Shown: positions 36,470 through 49,713 of the stretch, piece after piece
Position numbering within the stretch: the stretch's first letter is position 1
How the letters are laid out: each line of letters opens with the position of its first letter
Assembly: GCA_028023455.1 (NCBI GenBank)
Contig: JAQFVV010012498.1
Coordinates: 3,011,001-3,075,000 of the forward strand
DNA from: Epiperipatus broadwayi
Taxonomy: Eukaryota > Onychophora > Udeonychophora > Euonychophora > Peripatidae
Direction of reading: 5' to 3'
DNA length: 64,000 nt
The notes under the pieces: generated by a model
Told to the model about the DNA's origin: nothing
The model's input: the letters and a program-made list of their open reading frames with translations, nothing else
Databases searched by the model: none
Program-made: the position numbers and the translations under genes

Positions 36470-39400
36470 GGAAATTATTCTGAGTTATATTTTACAAGCA
36501 TTCCTCAAATGTTTATATTTTAACATTTCACACGTGTTTTACAAAAATGGGCCCTTGTTAAAATTTTTAAAAACTAATGGGATTCATTTGAAATATTTAG
36601 CTAAAATTTTATTCCAAAAATTGTTTCAGTTTTTTAATTTTTTGAATAAATATCAACAATATATAATTATTCTATCACACATGCCTTTTATACTTGCATT
36701 TTATTTTGGTCAATAATTATTTATATACTACTTAATACCGATTCTATTAAGTGTTAAAGTTCAAATAAAAATTAGGAAAATAAATTTCTTTAAAAAAATT
36801 GTTTTTTAGGCATTCATAATTTTTCTTTTAATATGAAGTTATATTTACAAAAAGTATTCTACTTAAAAATATTACCAAAATCATCCTTTTAATTTTATTT
36901 ATTGTAGTTACAGTTGTATTAATAATTTGATTAAAGCATTTATAATTATTGTTTTCTAATTCATTATTATTGATTTTTATTTCTGATTTGTTGTATGCAG
37001 CCTTTAATTATTTTCACTAATACTCATGTAATTTTTGTCAACACTAAAATAATATTTGTCACAATAAACATATTATCTACAAAAACATAATGATATAACC
37101 CAATCTTCATTTATTTTTATTTTCTTTGCTTTCTATTTTAATTTATAATTCCTGTAAAACTACTATAAAATGTTTTAGAACTTGGAATTAATCTAATTAA
37201 ACAACGATATCAGTATCAACTTTCATATTATGAAATAGTATATAGTCCCATGTTTTAAAATGCTAAAAAAAACATTCAAATGGCTCCTCGCTAGAAAATT
37301 TCTATGACAGCCAAGTACTGAATGTGAAAGGTTGACATTTGATCCAGAAATATTTAGCTCTAGAGTAGTCTGACACTGCAATTTGATAAATATTCCCATA
37401 AGTTTGTTAATATCTTATATTTGTTCTATAGTAGTCCAAAGTTTTAATTTAGTACAAATGATTGGAAACACATGCTTTATTTAATTTAGATATATCATGT
37501 TTTATATAAATTTTAATATTTCCATGTAAGATATTATAAAAGTAAAGATAACTATGTGCTCAGAACTCACAACTAATACATGAACTTTTCCACTATTAAT
37601 CATTACCATATCATATTGGACTCATATTATTTATTTTTACAATTAGTGTAATATCATTATATGGCAATGCAGAATAATCTTGGATGTTTACTGCTTATTT
37701 AATAATACTTAGATACTACTTTATCAAACACTATTGGATGTTTAGCTAGATTACTTATAAGATTTTTATCTAAAAGAAATCCCAAGTCTATTTATGACAG
37801 AAAACATTTCAAGAATTATATGGTCACATTTGAAACCTTTGATCATGGTATGCATGCTAATGTACTAATAACTTTTTTCCCAGAATCTTTTGTATTATAA
37901 TTTTAAATGCAAATTTTTGTTTGGGTTGACTGAAATCCAATGTTCTCCACAAATAATTTGCAATGATCTTAGATATAACTTACATAAACTTTATAAATTT
38001 GTATTTGTTAATATCTTTTATTTTACTTTATTAAATCAATATTACTATTTCATAGTTCCAGTCATTTAGGAGATCATTATTATTTAAATATTTGATAGTG
38101 TTTAACAGTGTTTTATTTCTCACGAACATATCAAATCGATTGATAGCTTAAGTGTATTGAAAGTAAACTATCAAAAAGATTAGTTGTATTATTATTTTAG
38201 TACTGAAAATATAATGTTTTTTCCATAAGTCTATCAGAATGCCCTGATAGCTGGCATATGTTAAAAATAAAATATAGAAAGTTATCTCTATGTTATTTGC
38301 TCTTATGTAGACCATTTAACAATTAATGTTGGAATCATCAAAACATGTATATGTGTCAACTATTAAACTAAATTTTTATTTAAGTTATGCTTGTAAATAA
38401 ATGTTTTATTTAAAATTGTGTTCAGAGTTCTTCTTTGACATGCATTCATATTTTATATTTCCACACATGCGCAAACATTTACATATCTAATAAGATATGA
38501 TTGCATAATTCCATTTAATTTAATGATGAACATGTTCAGATCTGATGATGTTGCTTTCCTTGATCCAAACACTGTATGAAATGTTGATTATTTAATAATT
38601 CTCTGAAAATTATAACATTTAGTTATTATTTAGATGATGAATTGAAATCAAAATGCACCCTATTTCTATCATTATCTAGCTGCTACCATTTTATCAGGAT
38701 ATTGCTTAATTTATGTCATTACTTTTATAATAGTAATTAGTAGTTGTTGAAAAGTATAGATTTAGAATTAAGCCATGCAATAAATTAATTTCCTGATATA
38801 TTCACTTGTTATTTAGATTAGACATTGAGTCAGTTACTAAGTTTAAATTACTGTACAATTAAAAGTTAAGTAATGTTATATTTTATTTTATATTTAACTC
38901 TAACTTATCATGCGATATAGTTAATCAACATTACATTTTTATTTATTAATTTAACTTTTTAACATAGTAGAGGTTGTTCAATGCATGTGGATGATGGGAG
39001 GAGGTGAGATATCGAGTATAATTTGTCAATTTAAAAGGTAGAACGTTACCAATTTTAATTCTTTATTTATTTTAGAACTTATTAGATGTTTTATTTCTAT
39101 TAATCATAATGTTCACTCCCACATCTAATATACATTTTACACCCTATAGACCTCTGTAGCCCCCAACTGAGCTAAGCTAAGGTAGAACATCATTTAAGAG
39201 TCTCATTAATAATTTTAAGATAAAATCAGACTAATAGTTTATTCTATGATCAATAGAATTGGAGCCCTTGCTATTTGTTGTTAAGAAAGATAGAGAGGTG
39301 TTGGGTGAGGGTTACAATATATATATATATTAAGTTGGACATCTTTTTTTAATGCATTAAGAATAAAATTAATGTAATTTATCACACATATTATATGTAT

Positions 39401-40001
39401 GTAGATTGTATTTTTATAGCTATAGTATTTAATCTTTTTCTTTAAACAATTTCTGCACTTTAATATGCCATTATTTTCTTAAAACTGGTATTTTTTATCT
39501 ATATTTAAGTAATATTCTACTTTAGAAAGGATTTAGATAATTATTTGAATTATTTAGGAAATTTTAAAATTGACATATATTCTTGATATACTTATAAAAT
39601 GTTAACTGATTAAAAGTAAATGGGAATTGATGAGGTGAAAAGATGGTGATGTTGCTATTTTATATAGAAGGTTGGAGATCAATGAAAGATGTATTCATAG
39701 AGAAGTTTGAAGAATCGGAAAAAAGGTGCATTATGTAGATAAGTAGTTTCTTATCAACATGGAAAGATATGTATTTCTACTTTGAGAGGAGTGAGAATCA
39801 CTCTTTAGGATAATATTGATGGTCTTATGTAAAATGTCACACTAAATGCTACCTGTAACTGATTTAATGATTTTAACTTTTGTTAAAAATATACTGAGTG
39901 TATTTATTGTGCAATAGTATTTTGTGACTATTTTATATCAGAAAAAAATATTCATTTATATATATTGTAACCAGTTGGGTTACATAATATACAATAATAA
40001 G

Positions 40002-40043
<42 letters not shown>

Positions 40044-40045
40044 TA

Positions 40046-40083
<38 letters not shown>

Positions 40084-40380
40084 AAGTAAAAGTAAAAATA
40101 AGCACAGACAATAAATTTTTGTAGATATTTTTCTATATTTTCTAAAATAAAATAATAATAAGTAAAAGGTTAAATAACTCTGGGTTTAAAATAAAATTTC
40201 ATTATGAAATTAATATTTTAAAAAGGTCTGATAAATATTATTTGTAATTCTGATTTTGAAAATTAAAAAAAAAAGCATGTTTTCTAATAATTGTAAAAAT
40301 ATTTATTTTTGAAATCTTTTAATTAATTTGTAAATTTCTATTATTTAAGTAAAACATGTATGTAGATTCCAAGGGATTAG
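36470..40380. other. AT-rich non-coding DNA
   Basis: No supported gene. A perfect A-box TAGCTCAGTTGG occurs on the minus strand at 39174-39163, with no B-box in reach, so it may be the remains of a tRNA-derived repeat. A (TA)n tract lies at 40010-40081. Confidence 0.45.
40010..40081. repeat. (TA)n microsatellite
   Basis: Two TA runs split by 'gcac' near 40038-40042. Confidence 0.95.
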
Positions 40381-40615
40381 AGAGATAAAAATAAAACTCT
40401 GTTTTCAATCAAGGTGTTGTTATCACCTCTGATAATTCAATAAAAGGGCTGATAAAACTATCAGCTGCAATCTGGATAGTGATTTTTGTAAGAGCAGGTC
40501 AGCTGCAAAGCTGGTTACAATATTTTGTTGCAGCTTGCTGAAGTTTGTGAGCAGTTGGTTTTAGCTGACCATAGAGTTATCAGAATAGCTACCATGAACT
40601 GATGTAACTGAAGGC

Positions 40616-40882
40616 ATGGCAGTAGATTCAGAAACTGCTACTATTTTTCTTCACAGGAATTTCAATTCACATGGAGAAAATGACCAACTTCTTTGTGCTG
40701 AAATTCATAGCCTTAAACATGGAGAGGACAGTTGCTTGCCTGAAATAATCCAAGACAGAAAGAGACCAACTACAGACCAACATTTTACATGGATTATACT
40801 TTTTCCTGATGATGATAATCCACTAAAACCAAACTTACCAAGAAAAATCTTTCAACTTGCTCGGGGAACCCCAGCTTGCTGA
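40616..40882 (+). CDS. Unrecognised 88-codon ORF in a less AT-rich patch
   Basis: An ATG in good context (aaggcATGG) opens 88 codons ending at TGA 40880-40882. The protein is polar, with HGENDQLLCAEIHSLKHGED, PDDDNPLKPNLPRKIF and a terminal GTPAC. The patch 40380-40890 is clearly less AT-rich than its flanks, which makes a chance ORF less likely, but I recognise no domain. It may be a fragment of an interspersed repeat or a processed transcript. I see no poly-A tail or target duplication. Function unknown. Confidence 0.3.
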   Translation: MAVDSETATIFLHRNFNSHGENDQLLCAEIHSLKHGEDSCLPEIIQDRKRPTTDQHFTWIILFPDDDNPLKPNLPRKIFQLARGTPAC

Positions 40883-41039
40883 AAAAGTAATTATATATAC
40901 ACTGACATATCTAAAGGCAGAGAAGCACAGATAAACATATATATATATATATAGCTATGGATGAGTGGAGTTATATATGATAACAAAATTTTAAATAATT
41001 TCTTTAGTAAAATGACATTTTGGAAATGTTGCATGAATT

Positions 41040-41550
41040 TGTACTTTTCATGTTTGTGGTGGTTGTATAGTTGAGCAGGGCTGCTTGGATTCAGTGTATT
41101 CATGATGGTCCAAAGTATAGGCTTGGCACTATCCAGACCTAGATGATTGACCTCCTAGAATAGTCTAGCAGTGTATATTGGCCTCATAAATAAAACATGG
41201 TCTTATGGATAGACAACATGTATAGGCCCCTAAGACTCACACGAGATGAGCAAGGCTGGCTCAGTGCCTGATATTTTTTCTCTAGATACTTCTTGTGTAT
41301 GATCTTTCTAGGTACAAGAGAGGTAGTGCTTAAAGATGAGGTATTTTCTCGCAACATCATGGGACATTGTGTACTTATATTCCAAGCTTAGCTCTCTACT
41401 TATTATGGCATGGGAAGCTGCAGTTCACATATTCACTTTTCCTATCTCATTTTGCTTACTTCATCAGCATTATCTAATCAAGAAGAGAGACATTTTTAAA
41501 GAAGCAAACAAGCAAATAATTCTGCTTGAATTAAAATTTTTTTTTTAAAA
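41040..41550. other. Less AT-rich patch, unidentified repeat-like
   Basis: About 500 bp with raised G+C and no convincing ORF. A plus-strand frame of 70 codons (41336-41548) has no known motif. From 41550 to 44220 the sequence is AT-rich and featureless except for a less AT-rich stretch near 42180-42920 and a (TA)n tract. Confidence 0.25.
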
Positions 41551-43308
41551 AAGTAAAGATTCAATAATTCTATAATTTAAATTTAAAAACATTGATAATT
41601 AATCAACAAATACCTGTCAAAAATTGATTATACTTTTTTTTAAGAAAAAAAAAATGTATAAACTGATAATTTCAAATTATATCTATATTTTGTTTATAAA
41701 CAGGTATGTGTGTGAAATTTATGTATGTTTTCCAAATGGAATCAATTAGAAAAATATAACTTTATTATTGTAGCAAATTAAAATATGTAACTTTTTATCA
41801 GTGTGCGAATATGGGCACACACTCTCATGTATATTTTTAAACATTTATAGTATTCTTTATATATTATTTTATATTACAATTGTAATATAGGTCAATTGTA
41901 CTGCATATTTATGTGTGCACACATTTGTCAGTGCTTGTCAAATAGGACATATATGCAAATTTTAATCATTTTTTGGTATTGAATATTAATTGTATATTAT
42001 ATATTGCACATCTGTGGGCATATATATGTAAACCATAATAATAATTTGGATTGTGGATTGTAATTTGGTAAATCATAAATGTGATAGTTTTTTTATTGTA
42101 TAGTAATCAAAATCAAAAGGCTTAATTGATATGTGAAGAGCCATAATACCATTTTTTTATTGTTACTAATAAACTTATTTAATTGTTAAAAATCGTTTCC
42201 ATCATCTCTTGGTCACAAACAGTAATAGAGCTTATGTTCTCTGAGATAGATTCAAGTATTGGATGAATATATGAATGGGAATGTGTATTTAATGCTTTTG
42301 GAGCATCCAGCAATAAATAATCATCATCATCCTGCTTGGCACATAAGATTATATTCCTTAAAGCCCATGCACTATATTTTATTTTAGTTTAGTCTTATTA
42401 AAAGTTAAGTTTATAATTGGCCATTACATGTGGCCTGAGCATTAATGATGATCAGTGAGAGTTAATGTTCCAGCATTATTGTTTGATTCTTATGTATTCT
42501 GATGGATTAGCACTTAATTGGTGCATCTAAGTTATGTTTAAATAATTGCACCATGTGGCAAAACACTCAATAGTTAGCCTGGTTTACAGAAGATTCATTT
42601 CCAATCCAGTCACAAGGTTGATTGTTGATTTATTGTACTGATTTGCTTATTCCCATCGCTGATTTTGATGGATGGTTATTTTATTTTGAGTATTAGTATT
42701 AATTAACTTTTTGATAATGCTGGTTGATATATGGTGGATGTATAATTATGCTTTTGTTTGCTGTCCTGATCTCTCAATGATCTCTCAGAGATCTCTTGAT
42801 CTCATGCTCCCCTGAAATATTATACTTCTTGTAAATTTTATATTAAATCATTTTATTTGAAATATTGTTGACTTGGGAGTGATGATGATTTTTCCATCAA
42901 CCCAGGTTTACTCATTTTTCTACACCCCCATCCTGTTACAATATATTAGTAAAAGAAATTTATTTATTCTATTCCAGAACGAATTTCAAGTTTGGTGTTA
43001 TGATCTTGTAATGGATATTTAAGATTATAAAATAATGGTGATAGAATTTCTTCTAGGTAATAAATGTTTTGGCATTAAAGAAATAAACTCATTTCTGTTT
43101 AAACTGCATTGTTTATTAACAAAATCATTTTAATTATTAATAATATTTTAAAATAAACATTTCTCATTGCACTCTATAAAACTAAAAACAATTATTTTCT
43201 TCAACCATAATTGGAGTTTTAGATTTAATTTGAAATAAAATTATGTCATCCAGGCAATAATAAATTCACTCACTAAATGTAAAAACTGCAATTATAGTTA
43301 AGGTAAAC

Positions 43309-43312
<4 letters not shown>

Positions 43313-43386
<74 letters not shown>
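43313..43386. repeat. (TA)n microsatellite
   Basis: Uninterrupted TA over about 74 bp. Confidence 0.95.
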
Positions 43387-43388
<2 letters not shown>

Positions 43389-44095
43389 TTTTTTAGTGCA
43401 TAATAAGTAGAATAATTTGTTATAAACATTTTTATAAATATTACTTTTAACTTTTTAGTATTCAGATGTTATTTGCAATTATTCATGTTTAAATTTAAAA
43501 ATTGGCTTTTTTAGTGCACATTAAATAAAAGTATTACTCATAAAATATTTTTAATTTTATATTATTTTTAACTCTTTAATAATTCAATTTCTTTCATAAT
43601 TATTCCTATTTTCAATTTTAAAATGGAGAATAAAACATATGTCATATTCTGTGTAATATTTGAAATAAAATTCATGTGCATTAAAAATCAGTTCCGACAT
43701 TGTTTTGTTTAGGAAAAGTTTTTATTTTTTTTTAAAAAAAAGAGATTTAAAATCAAGGGAAAATAAAATTTTACCCTTTTTTTTTTTAAAAAAAAAAAAA
43801 CTTTTACAATCAAGAAAAAAAAATTCAATTTTTATTGTAATTATTGTAAGTAAAATTTGATCTGATCCATTAATTAAATTTTATTTTAAAAAAGAATAAT
43901 GAAAATTTTAAAATCATTGATTTTATTAAAACAACAACTATTTTTTTCCACATGAAATGTATAACAATTTAAAAATAAAGTATTGGAAAAGTTTTGAAGT
44001 AGATTATCCTATAGTTTATTTCATTTTAAAAAAGCCTTAAAGGATAAAACTCAAATAATTTTTTGTTTTCTCATAAATACTATATAATGAAACAT

Positions 44096-44129
44096 ATATA
44101 TATATATACAATTACTCACATATTCATGC

Positions 44130-44194
<65 letters not shown>
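44096..44194. repeat. (TA)n microsatellites
   Basis: Short (TA)n at 44096-44108 and a longer run at 44132-44194, adjacent to the PLE family C insertion. Confidence 0.95.
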
Positions 44195-44196
<2 letters not shown>

Positions 44197-44244
44197 TCAC
44201 AGATAATTACATTCTTAGTATTTTTTCCCCATGTAATAAAAATA

Positions 44245-44302
44245 TAATAGCTAAATAGTTGACATTTCAGTACAATAATAAGCACTTTCTTCAGAAAATT
44301 TT
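44245..44302 (-). ncRNA. Hammerhead-like motif, PLE family C left arm
   Basis: On the minus strand: core CUGAAGA (44294-44288), stem II AGUGC/GUACU with a G.U pair, GAAA, stem III AUG/UAU with loop UCAAC, then UU and AGCU. It fits CUGANGA but stem I pairing has decayed. It has the same one-nucleotide excess before stem I as the other family C copies. Confidence 0.4.
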
Positions 44303-44559
44303 CTTTCTCAAATCATAAGAATGTACATGGTGAGATTTAAAATCATTATTTTTTTCTTTTGTTATTTTCTCATTAGTCTTAAATTTTATTGGTTGAGAAG
44401 TTTTAAAAATATTTTATCCTGCAATAGCTTTTCCAAATATTGTTAATTTGCTTTAATTCAGACTTTTCATTTATGCTCTTAGACCTTTTAAAAATCTCTA
44501 TATATTTTTAATTGAAAGAAAGAAAGATGGTTCTTTATCCCATGGTATATATAGAAAGC

Positions 44560-45190
44560 AAACACAAACTGGGTGATATCTATATTTTTCTTCTCATCAC
44601 CATTCAGCAAAATTATTTTCAGTGGTAAAGACATTGTTAGATAGAAATAAGAGACTTTCTGATGACAGCCATTTTCACCAAGATATATATGCTACTAAAA
44701 TGATTCTTTGTAATGGTTTTGAGGACTTTTTATATAATAAGAAAAAAGAATTTTTATACTTCAAAAATCAAAAATATTCTGTCATATATAAATATAGCAA
44801 GTGATAAAATTGGTAACATTTTAAAGAGAAATAATATCCACACAATTTATACTGCATTTAAAAAATTAATAAAGTATTTTCATGCCCTAAAGATAAAATT
44901 CCTTTGGAGTCTCGTGGTGTCTATGAAATTCCACATGTTACATTCATACATTGGACAGATAAATCACAGGGTAATCATAAAAGGGAAAAACACATTTTGA
45001 AAGTTAGACAAATATAAAACATTTATTCACATATTAAATTAATAAACCATGACATCAATTTAAATAAAACACATCTTTTTGTAAAAATTGAAATATATGA
45101 CCAGAGACTGATAAGGTTAGCTATAGGGATTTCTAAAATACCTAAGAACATGAATGAAAAGTGTGAATTAAAAAAAAATAACAATATCTG
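44560..45190 (+). pseudogene. PLE family C C-terminal region, broken
   Basis: The plus strand yields SSVVKTLLDRNKRLSDDSHF, then after a shift SDKIGNILKRNNIHTIYTAF and KKLIKYFH, which align with family A (FGHILKCYNINTVFSTHKKI). Next comes an eroded GIY-YIG region near 44900-44980 (VYEIPC..., GQINHRVI). Frameshifts and stops throughout. Confidence 0.75.
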
Positions 45191-45315
45191 GAAAAAGTTA
45201 TCATAGGATAAAATATTTTTTAAAACTTCTCCACCAATAGAATTTAAGAATTAAAAGAAAATTACAAAAAACAAATGATTTTAAATCTCACCACACATAT
45301 TCTTATGATCTGAGA

Positions 45316-45372
45316 AATAAGCTCTGAGGAAAGTACTTGTTATTGTACTGAAATACCAGCTATTTAGCTATT
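45316..45372 (+). ncRNA. Hammerhead-like motif, PLE family C right arm (best copy)
   Basis: AAU-A-AGCU (45316-45323) pairs with AGCU-AUU (45366-45372) as stem I with one bulged A. The core is CUGAGGA (45324-45330), then one A, stem II AGUAC/GUACU (45332-45336, 45345-45349), GAAA (45350-45353), stem III AUA/UAU and U45364. One extra U (45365) precedes stem I. All core positions fit CUGANGA...GAAA...UH except for that extra base. Confidence 0.5.
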
Positions 45373-45386
45373 GTATTTTTATTATA

Positions 45387-45660
45387 TGGAAGCTCCCAGA
45401 AATAATACTATAAATTTATTTATCAATGAGAATAACATTATTACTCTTTATGGGAAAGATTTGTTTACAGAATGGAGATATATTTTGGGAGAAAGTGTGT
45501 GAAGAAAGAAAAATTTGTTTGTGATCTTCAATTTTTAAGTAATTGTAAAAGAAATAGACTGTTTTCTAACTGTTGTAAATTCTTCTTTCATACAGAGACA
45601 AAAAAATAATACAATTGTAAATAAAGCAAGTCTTGATATTTTAACTGCATTTATTAAAAA
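45387..45660 (+). pseudogene. PLE N-terminal region of a following tandem copy
   Basis: Directly after the family C end block an ATG opens MEAPRNNTINLFINENNIIT and LYGKDLFTEW. After a frameshift it gives CDLQFLSNCKRNRLFSNCCK and LDILTAFIKNK, similar to the family A N-terminus (CKLLSNLSFL...VIPTCCKIVF...NSFIKE). This shows a head-to-tail tandem PLE, cut off at about 45660 by the LINE remnant. Confidence 0.55.
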
Positions 45661-47062
45661 TAAATGTTGACTTTCCCAGTATCATTATGTAATCTAATTA
45701 TTGCTATTGCATTTTTATAAATATTCTTTAAAATATGACAATATCATGGATCTATACCATGATTATCCAATGCTTTAATCACCAAAGAAATGTTTATAGA
45801 ATCAAATGCCTTTTCATAATCTACAAATCCAAAACATAATGGCAACTCATATTCATTTGTCCTTTCTATAACTTCTCTCAATACCTGGATATGATATACT
45901 GTACTAAAATCACTTTTAAATCCAGTTTGTTCCCTTGGTTGGTGGAAATCCAATGTTTTTGTAGATAAGTTGTAATTATCTTGGTAAAAATTTTGTATAA
46001 AACTGATAAAATGCTGACAGGTCTGTAATTTCTAATATATTCTTTATCACATCTTTTAAATATTAATATTATTAATGCATTCTTCTAATCATCTGGTACA
46101 TCTTTATCATTTAGACATTTGCTATATAACTTTGTTAAAAAAAATTTCTATTTCTTCATCTGCTTCTTTTAATATATCAATTATAATTCCATCATTATCT
46201 GGAGTCTTTCCTTTCTTCATACATTTAATTGCATGTTTCACTTGTTAAAATTCTGTGTAATTCACAAGATGTAATAGAAATAGGAGATACTTGTTCTTTA
46301 TTACTGTATAATTCTTGATAAAAGTCTTCTACCCATTTTATAAAGTCATCTCTCTTTTTAGTAATAATTCCATCTTTTTTTCTTATTGCAGATATAAATT
46401 TCCTACCAAGACCAAAATGTTGTTTTACATTCTTCAGATTTTTATTTTCTTCTACAGCTTTCCTTGCTAGTTCACAGTTATATTTTGTTATATCATTTTC
46501 AACTCTGTTCCATTCCATTTTACAAAATTCGAGATATTCAATCCATTTTAATGCATCATTTTTATATATCTTCATATTCCTTCTTTTCTTTGTAAATTCT
46601 CTAGTCTCAGTAGAAATTTTATTGGTCAATTGCTGCTTTTTTCTACAAGCTATCTTTGTTTCAGTTTTTAAAAGTGTATCAATTATTTTCATATTAATTT
46701 CATTCAAATCTGAATCATGTTCAAAATCTACTAATACTTGAAACCGATTTGTAAGTTCTAATTTAAATTCATTAGAATGTTTCTGAAGATTAGGAATATC
46801 AACTGTAAATATTGTTTTTCTTAATAATTTTTGTCTCTCTAGTTTTGCATTAACACGTATCTTACATCTTACTAATCGATAATCATTTCCTGTGTTAAAT
46901 TTATTAAAAACATTACAACCTTGAAATAGGTATTTTTTGTTAGTCAAAATATAATCCAATTCTGCTGTACCTTCATTGGGATGCTTCCATGTCCATTTCC
47001 TTTTAACATTTTTCTCAAAAAAAAAAAAAGAATTAATAATATAAAGTTTTTCTTTTTCAGCA
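45660..47062 (-). pseudogene. RTE-type LINE: endonuclease end, linker and reverse transcriptase start
   Basis: On the minus strand the frame starts near 47062 with EKEKLYIINSFF and KRKWTWKHPNEGTAELDYIL, the C-terminus of an AP-like endonuclease domain (family often annotated 'craniofacial development protein 2-like'). The coding region continues past YLFQGCNVFNKFNTGNDYRL without need of the apparent Met at 46959 (a TTG). The long linker ends near 46225. After breaks, CFGFVDYEKAFDS (near 45840-45800) is reverse transcriptase motif A, and IYKNAIAIIRLHNDTGK follows. The remaining two thirds of the reverse transcriptase, including its YADD motif, are missing. Confidence 0.88.
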
Positions 47063-47780
<718 letters not shown>

Positions 47781-48799
47781 AATATTATATTTACAAAAAG
47801 AAGAGAAATAAAAAAAAATCAAGAAAATAATCCATTTAATAAAATAATAATAATAACAACAACAATAATAAACACCAGTATACAGTTTATTTTTATAATA
47901 TAAATATAATAAATGTTAACAAGAATGGGACTATTAATATGATAAAAATGAATTAAAATTGAAAAAGTAATTAATATTGAAAGTGTATATCCCTTAAAGT
48001 TATATTTTTGATTTTGTTTTTGATTTTCATTTTATTCATAAATATACATAAATTCAAGATTCATTAAAGATTTATCATTATACAAAATGATAAATATATT
48101 TAGATGCATTTGCAAAATTATGATGTATATATATATATTTAAATAATCAACTACAACTCAGATATGCAATGAAATTTAATTTTAATTTCATAATAGCCAA
48201 CACTTTCAATCCACCAATTAATTTTCAATGAAGTAACTAATCTAATTTTAGCATTAATTCACGAAACGTAGTACTTGTTTTGCAAATATACTTTGGCAAA
48301 GTATTAGATGAGATATTTTTCTTAAATTAAAATTGTCCTTATTTTTTTTATATATGACTTCTTTTAAAAATTCCAAATTGAAAAAGGATATCTTTACAAT
48401 TTTATTTTATGGCCTTTAACTAAATTATAATATTAGTTTTTCCCCCAAATAATAGAATTGTTAAAGATGATCAATACTTTTTTTGAAAAAAATAATTATT
48501 TACTTTTTTTTTCGTCTTTCTCTAAAAAAAAGCCTTTAACAATGTTAATTTTTTTTTTTATAAATCTAATAAAAATGTTAAAAGTCATATACATATGTTG
48601 ATACGAAGATTTTCAAGAGTTGCATATATAAAGGACATATTTTGCGGGTTCATCCGTGTTAAAAAATTTAAATATTGATATACAAACGTTTTGACTTGAT
48701 CACACAAGTTATCCACTGGGTGATAAAAGGTAGAAAGACGGTTGTAGAGGCGCTATAATCACTGATTTGAAAAAAAAAAAAAAAACGTTAAAGTTCCAC

Positions 48800-49705
48800 C
48801 AGTAGCAAAAATGTTAAATTAAGAATGTTTTTTAAAAAAATCTTTCCAAATAGGAGGAAGTTTGCATGTATCATCTCGCTTATTGATACAATCTGGCCTT
48901 TTAAGTATCTCAATGGCTTCTCTAGTTTTGCACTGGTAGAGATTATCACATCTGGATATGATCCTGATACTAGAAAAATCAATTTTATGACCTGAATCTA
49001 TAGTATGGAGTGAGAGTGCTAATGGTGATGAGTGTTGCTTAACTGCATTAGCATGCTCATCTCTCCTAAGACTGATGCAATGATTACTCATACTTATGTA
49101 AGAAGCTTTACAATTTTCTGATGAGATTTGATAAACATCATGAAATTCAAAAGGGATTGAATCCTTAGGCTTGGTTATTATATTGATGATCTTTTTATGA
49201 GTAGAAAACACTGTATTTATGTTATAGCATTTTAATATATGTCCAAAACTGTCACAGTTCCTTTTACATATGGAACACAAATCCTAATAGCTGATTTATC
49301 ATCTTTTTGTTTCCTATTTTGTTTGTTTTAAGCTTGAAATAAGGCTTTTTTTATAAATTTATAATTATAACTATTTGCTAACAAAACACTATGAATACGA
49401 TTTATTTCTTCTTTCAGATGTGACTTATCAGAAAGGTTAATTGCTCTATTTAAAAGAGTTTTGGCTACAGAAACTATCTGAGTTGGGTGATGATGAGAAT
49501 GTAAATGCAAATATCTGTCCATGTGTGCATTCTTTCTGTAAATCGAAAAAGATAAACTATTTGGTGTTCTGGTGACTAGAACATCAAGAAAAGAGAGTTT
49601 TCTATCAGACTCTGTGTCCATTGTAAATTTAATATGAGAGTGCATATTATTTAAATGTAAAAAAATATATCATCTAATTTATTTTTTCCATGTTGCCATA
49701 TGACA
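48800..49705 (-). pseudogene. PLE family A C-terminal half (reverse transcriptase thumb and GIY-YIG)
   Basis: Two frames cover most of it. 49645-49328 gives HSHIKFTMDTESDRKLSFLD and RYLHLHSHHHPTQIVSVAKT. 49280-48819 gives MCSICKRNCDSFGHILKCYN, DVYQISSENCKASYISMSNH (the GIY-YIG core with YIG changed to YIS), the HTIDSGHKIDF region and 'REAIEILKRPDCINKRDD'. The Cys pair CSICKRNC precedes the nuclease domain. The reverse transcriptase active site is absent on this strand. Confidence 0.85.
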
Positions 49706-49713
49706 AAAGTGTC

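Larger units (their letters stand above)
44225..45390. mobile_element. Penelope-like element, family C, inverted at its 5' side
   Basis: 44225-44470 is the end block in minus orientation. 44470-45390 is a plus-oriented 3' part ending in the same block (45230-45390, with 'atatggaagctccc' after it). The fold axis is near 44470. On the plus side coding begins at once, so the reverse transcriptase core was lost. (TA)n DNA lies to the left. Confidence 0.8.

Noticed and set aside
39163-39174. Perfect A-box TAGCTCAGTTGG as evidence of a tRNA gene or SINE
   Set aside because: No B-box or tRNA fold in reach; kept only as a remark.
46225-46959. A 244-codon minus-strand frame as a separate gene
   Set aside because: It is the middle of the broken RTE-type LINE; the apparent start is a TTG inside the continuing frame.
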